This document shows, piece after piece, positions 63,455 through 64,000 of a stretch of DNA of 64,000 nucleotides. The first letter of the stretch is position 1. The number at the start of each line of letters is the position of its first letter. The notes under the pieces are model-generated. The model had not been told where the DNA came from. It did no database searches and worked only from the letters and a program-made list of their open reading frames with translations. Made by a program: the position numbers and the translations under genes. The stretch spans positions 3,472,001 through 3,536,000 of the forward strand of contig OY782766.1 in NCBI GenBank assembly GCA_963678235.1. Reading direction: 5' to 3'. The stretch comes from JABMQB01 sp963678235 (GTDB taxonomy: Bacteria; Bacteroidota; Bacteroidia; Bacteroidales; Prolixibacteraceae).

Positions 63455-64000
63455 TTATTTTTTTGGTTGATATGCCAGCTCAATCAACTTGTCTGCTATT
63501 TGATCTAAATTTAGTCGGATTTCGGGTTTAGCTGTTTTTAATGCAAACCTTGGCATGATTGGTGCTACCGCATGACACGGATTTTGTATGATGGTCTTTC
63601 CACCAAAGCTTTTTATGGTTTTTAAACCATTGGCACCATCGGAATTTGCCCCGGTTAAAACCAAGCCAATTAACTCATTTTTATATACCCAAGCTGCCGA
63701 TTCAAACAAAATATCGATGGATGGACGGGAAAAATTCAGTTTTTTCTCGGTTGATAATGAAAATGTACGGTCGTCCTCAACAAGCAAATGATAATTTGGT
63801 GGTGCAAAATAAATATGACCACAAACTATAGGTTCATTCACTTCCGCTTCTTTCACCGTGAGTTCACAAGAATCATTAAGAAGATTAATAAAGACATCGT
63901 TCTTGTGATCGCCAATATGCAAAACTACTATTACAGGCACAGGAAAGTCTTTTTCGAACCTTGGCAAAATCAACTTTAAGGCTTCAAGACCCCCAAACGA
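63455..64000 (-). CDS. CheB-type protein-glutamate methylesterase domain, N-terminus cut by the window
   Basis: The frame is open to base 64000. The outermost codons read S-F-G-G-L-E-A-L, the GxSxGG catalytic serine motif, so the catalytic Ser is the very first visible residue. VIVVLHIGDH holds the catalytic His and GLVLTGANSDGANGLK the catalytic Asp; the C-terminal NPCHAVAPIMPRFAL also fits CheB. The domain looks complete, so this may be a stand-alone CheB catalytic domain without receiver or the C-terminal part of a larger protein. No other chemotaxis genes are in the window. In gliding or non-motile Bacteroidota such proteins occur in signalling hybrids. Confidence 0.88.
   Translation of the reverse strand, partial: SFGGLEALKLILPRFEKDFPVPVIVVLHIGDHKNDVFINLLNDSCELTVKEAEVNEPIVCGHIYFAPPNYHLLVEDDRTFSLSTEKKLNFSRPSIDILFESAAWVYKNELIGLVLTGANSDGANGLKTIKSFGGKTIIQNPCHAVAPIMPRFALKTAKPEIRLNLDQIADKLIELAYQPKK

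Noticed and set aside
1..64000. CRISPR arrays, tRNA, rRNA, tmRNA, prophage or integrative element
   Set aside because: None of their hallmark sequences was found on either strand.

Overview
This 64 kb window is chromosomal DNA of a Bacteroidota bacterium, most likely in the Bacteroidales/Marinilabiliales part of the phylum; the genus cannot be fixed from sequence alone. The DNA is AT-rich. Several genes are preceded by the Bacteroidota -7 promoter box TAnnTTTG. Secreted proteins end in type IX secretion (T9SS) sorting domains, and the T9SS protein PorZ is present. Other phylum markers are a C-A-B fumarate reductase operon, a TonB receptor with a carboxypeptidase-like N-terminal domain, DUF4271, DUF4834, DUF4252 and a PadR-PspC cassette. 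I saw no rRNA, tRNA, CRISPR array, transposase or prophage.

Layout. 0-7 kb: end of a CPBP protease, a conserved unknown, a frameshifted PKD lipoprotein, and fumarate reductase/succinate dehydrogenase with a four-helix-bundle (S23) gene inserted between the flavoprotein and iron-sulfur genes. 7.5-15 kb: a serine hydrolase, then a leftward operon of tetraheme cytochrome-SUMF1 fusion, MocA-type oxidoreductase, GT2, GT39-like/TPR glycosyltransferase and a small anchored protein. A divergent gene at 15.2-17.7 kb encodes an apparent transmembrane transcription factor (periplasmic LamG region, one TM, cytoplasmic SARP-like DNA-binding region). 17.7-24.5 kb: DUF4834/DUF2797, ilvE, an ECF sigma/anti-sigma/outer-membrane-protein unit with two matching ECF-type promoters, and peptidase E. 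24.9-30.7 kb: an AAE-type transporter, a GH32 homologue that has lost its catalytic residues, and a T9SS metallopeptidase. 30.7-33 kb: the tyrA-aroF/chorismate mutase operon, preceded by a complete attenuator with a 23-residue leader peptide that has eight aromatic codons in a row. 33-41 kb: housekeeping genes (ALDH, rnpA, hemD, dus, polA, queD) plus an unlisted 49-aa gene. 41-44.3 kb: padR-pspC-DUF4252 and a protein with LExWM repeats. 45-51.3 kb: TonB receptor, repeat lipoprotein and T9SS endonuclease I, likely for extracellular DNA use. 51.4-64 kb: nadA, an esterase, alkD-like, rdgB, porZ, recO, a MEMO1-AMMECR1 fusion, a SPOR lipoprotein, CotH and the end of a CheB-type methylesterase.

The most notable items are the aromatic leader-peptide attenuator, the cytochrome-SUMF1 fusion, the LamG-TM-SARP regulator, the catalytically dead GH32 and the duplicated ECF promoter. 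Intrinsic terminators separate many units, and several convergent gene pairs overlap at their stop codons, so the region is compactly organised.
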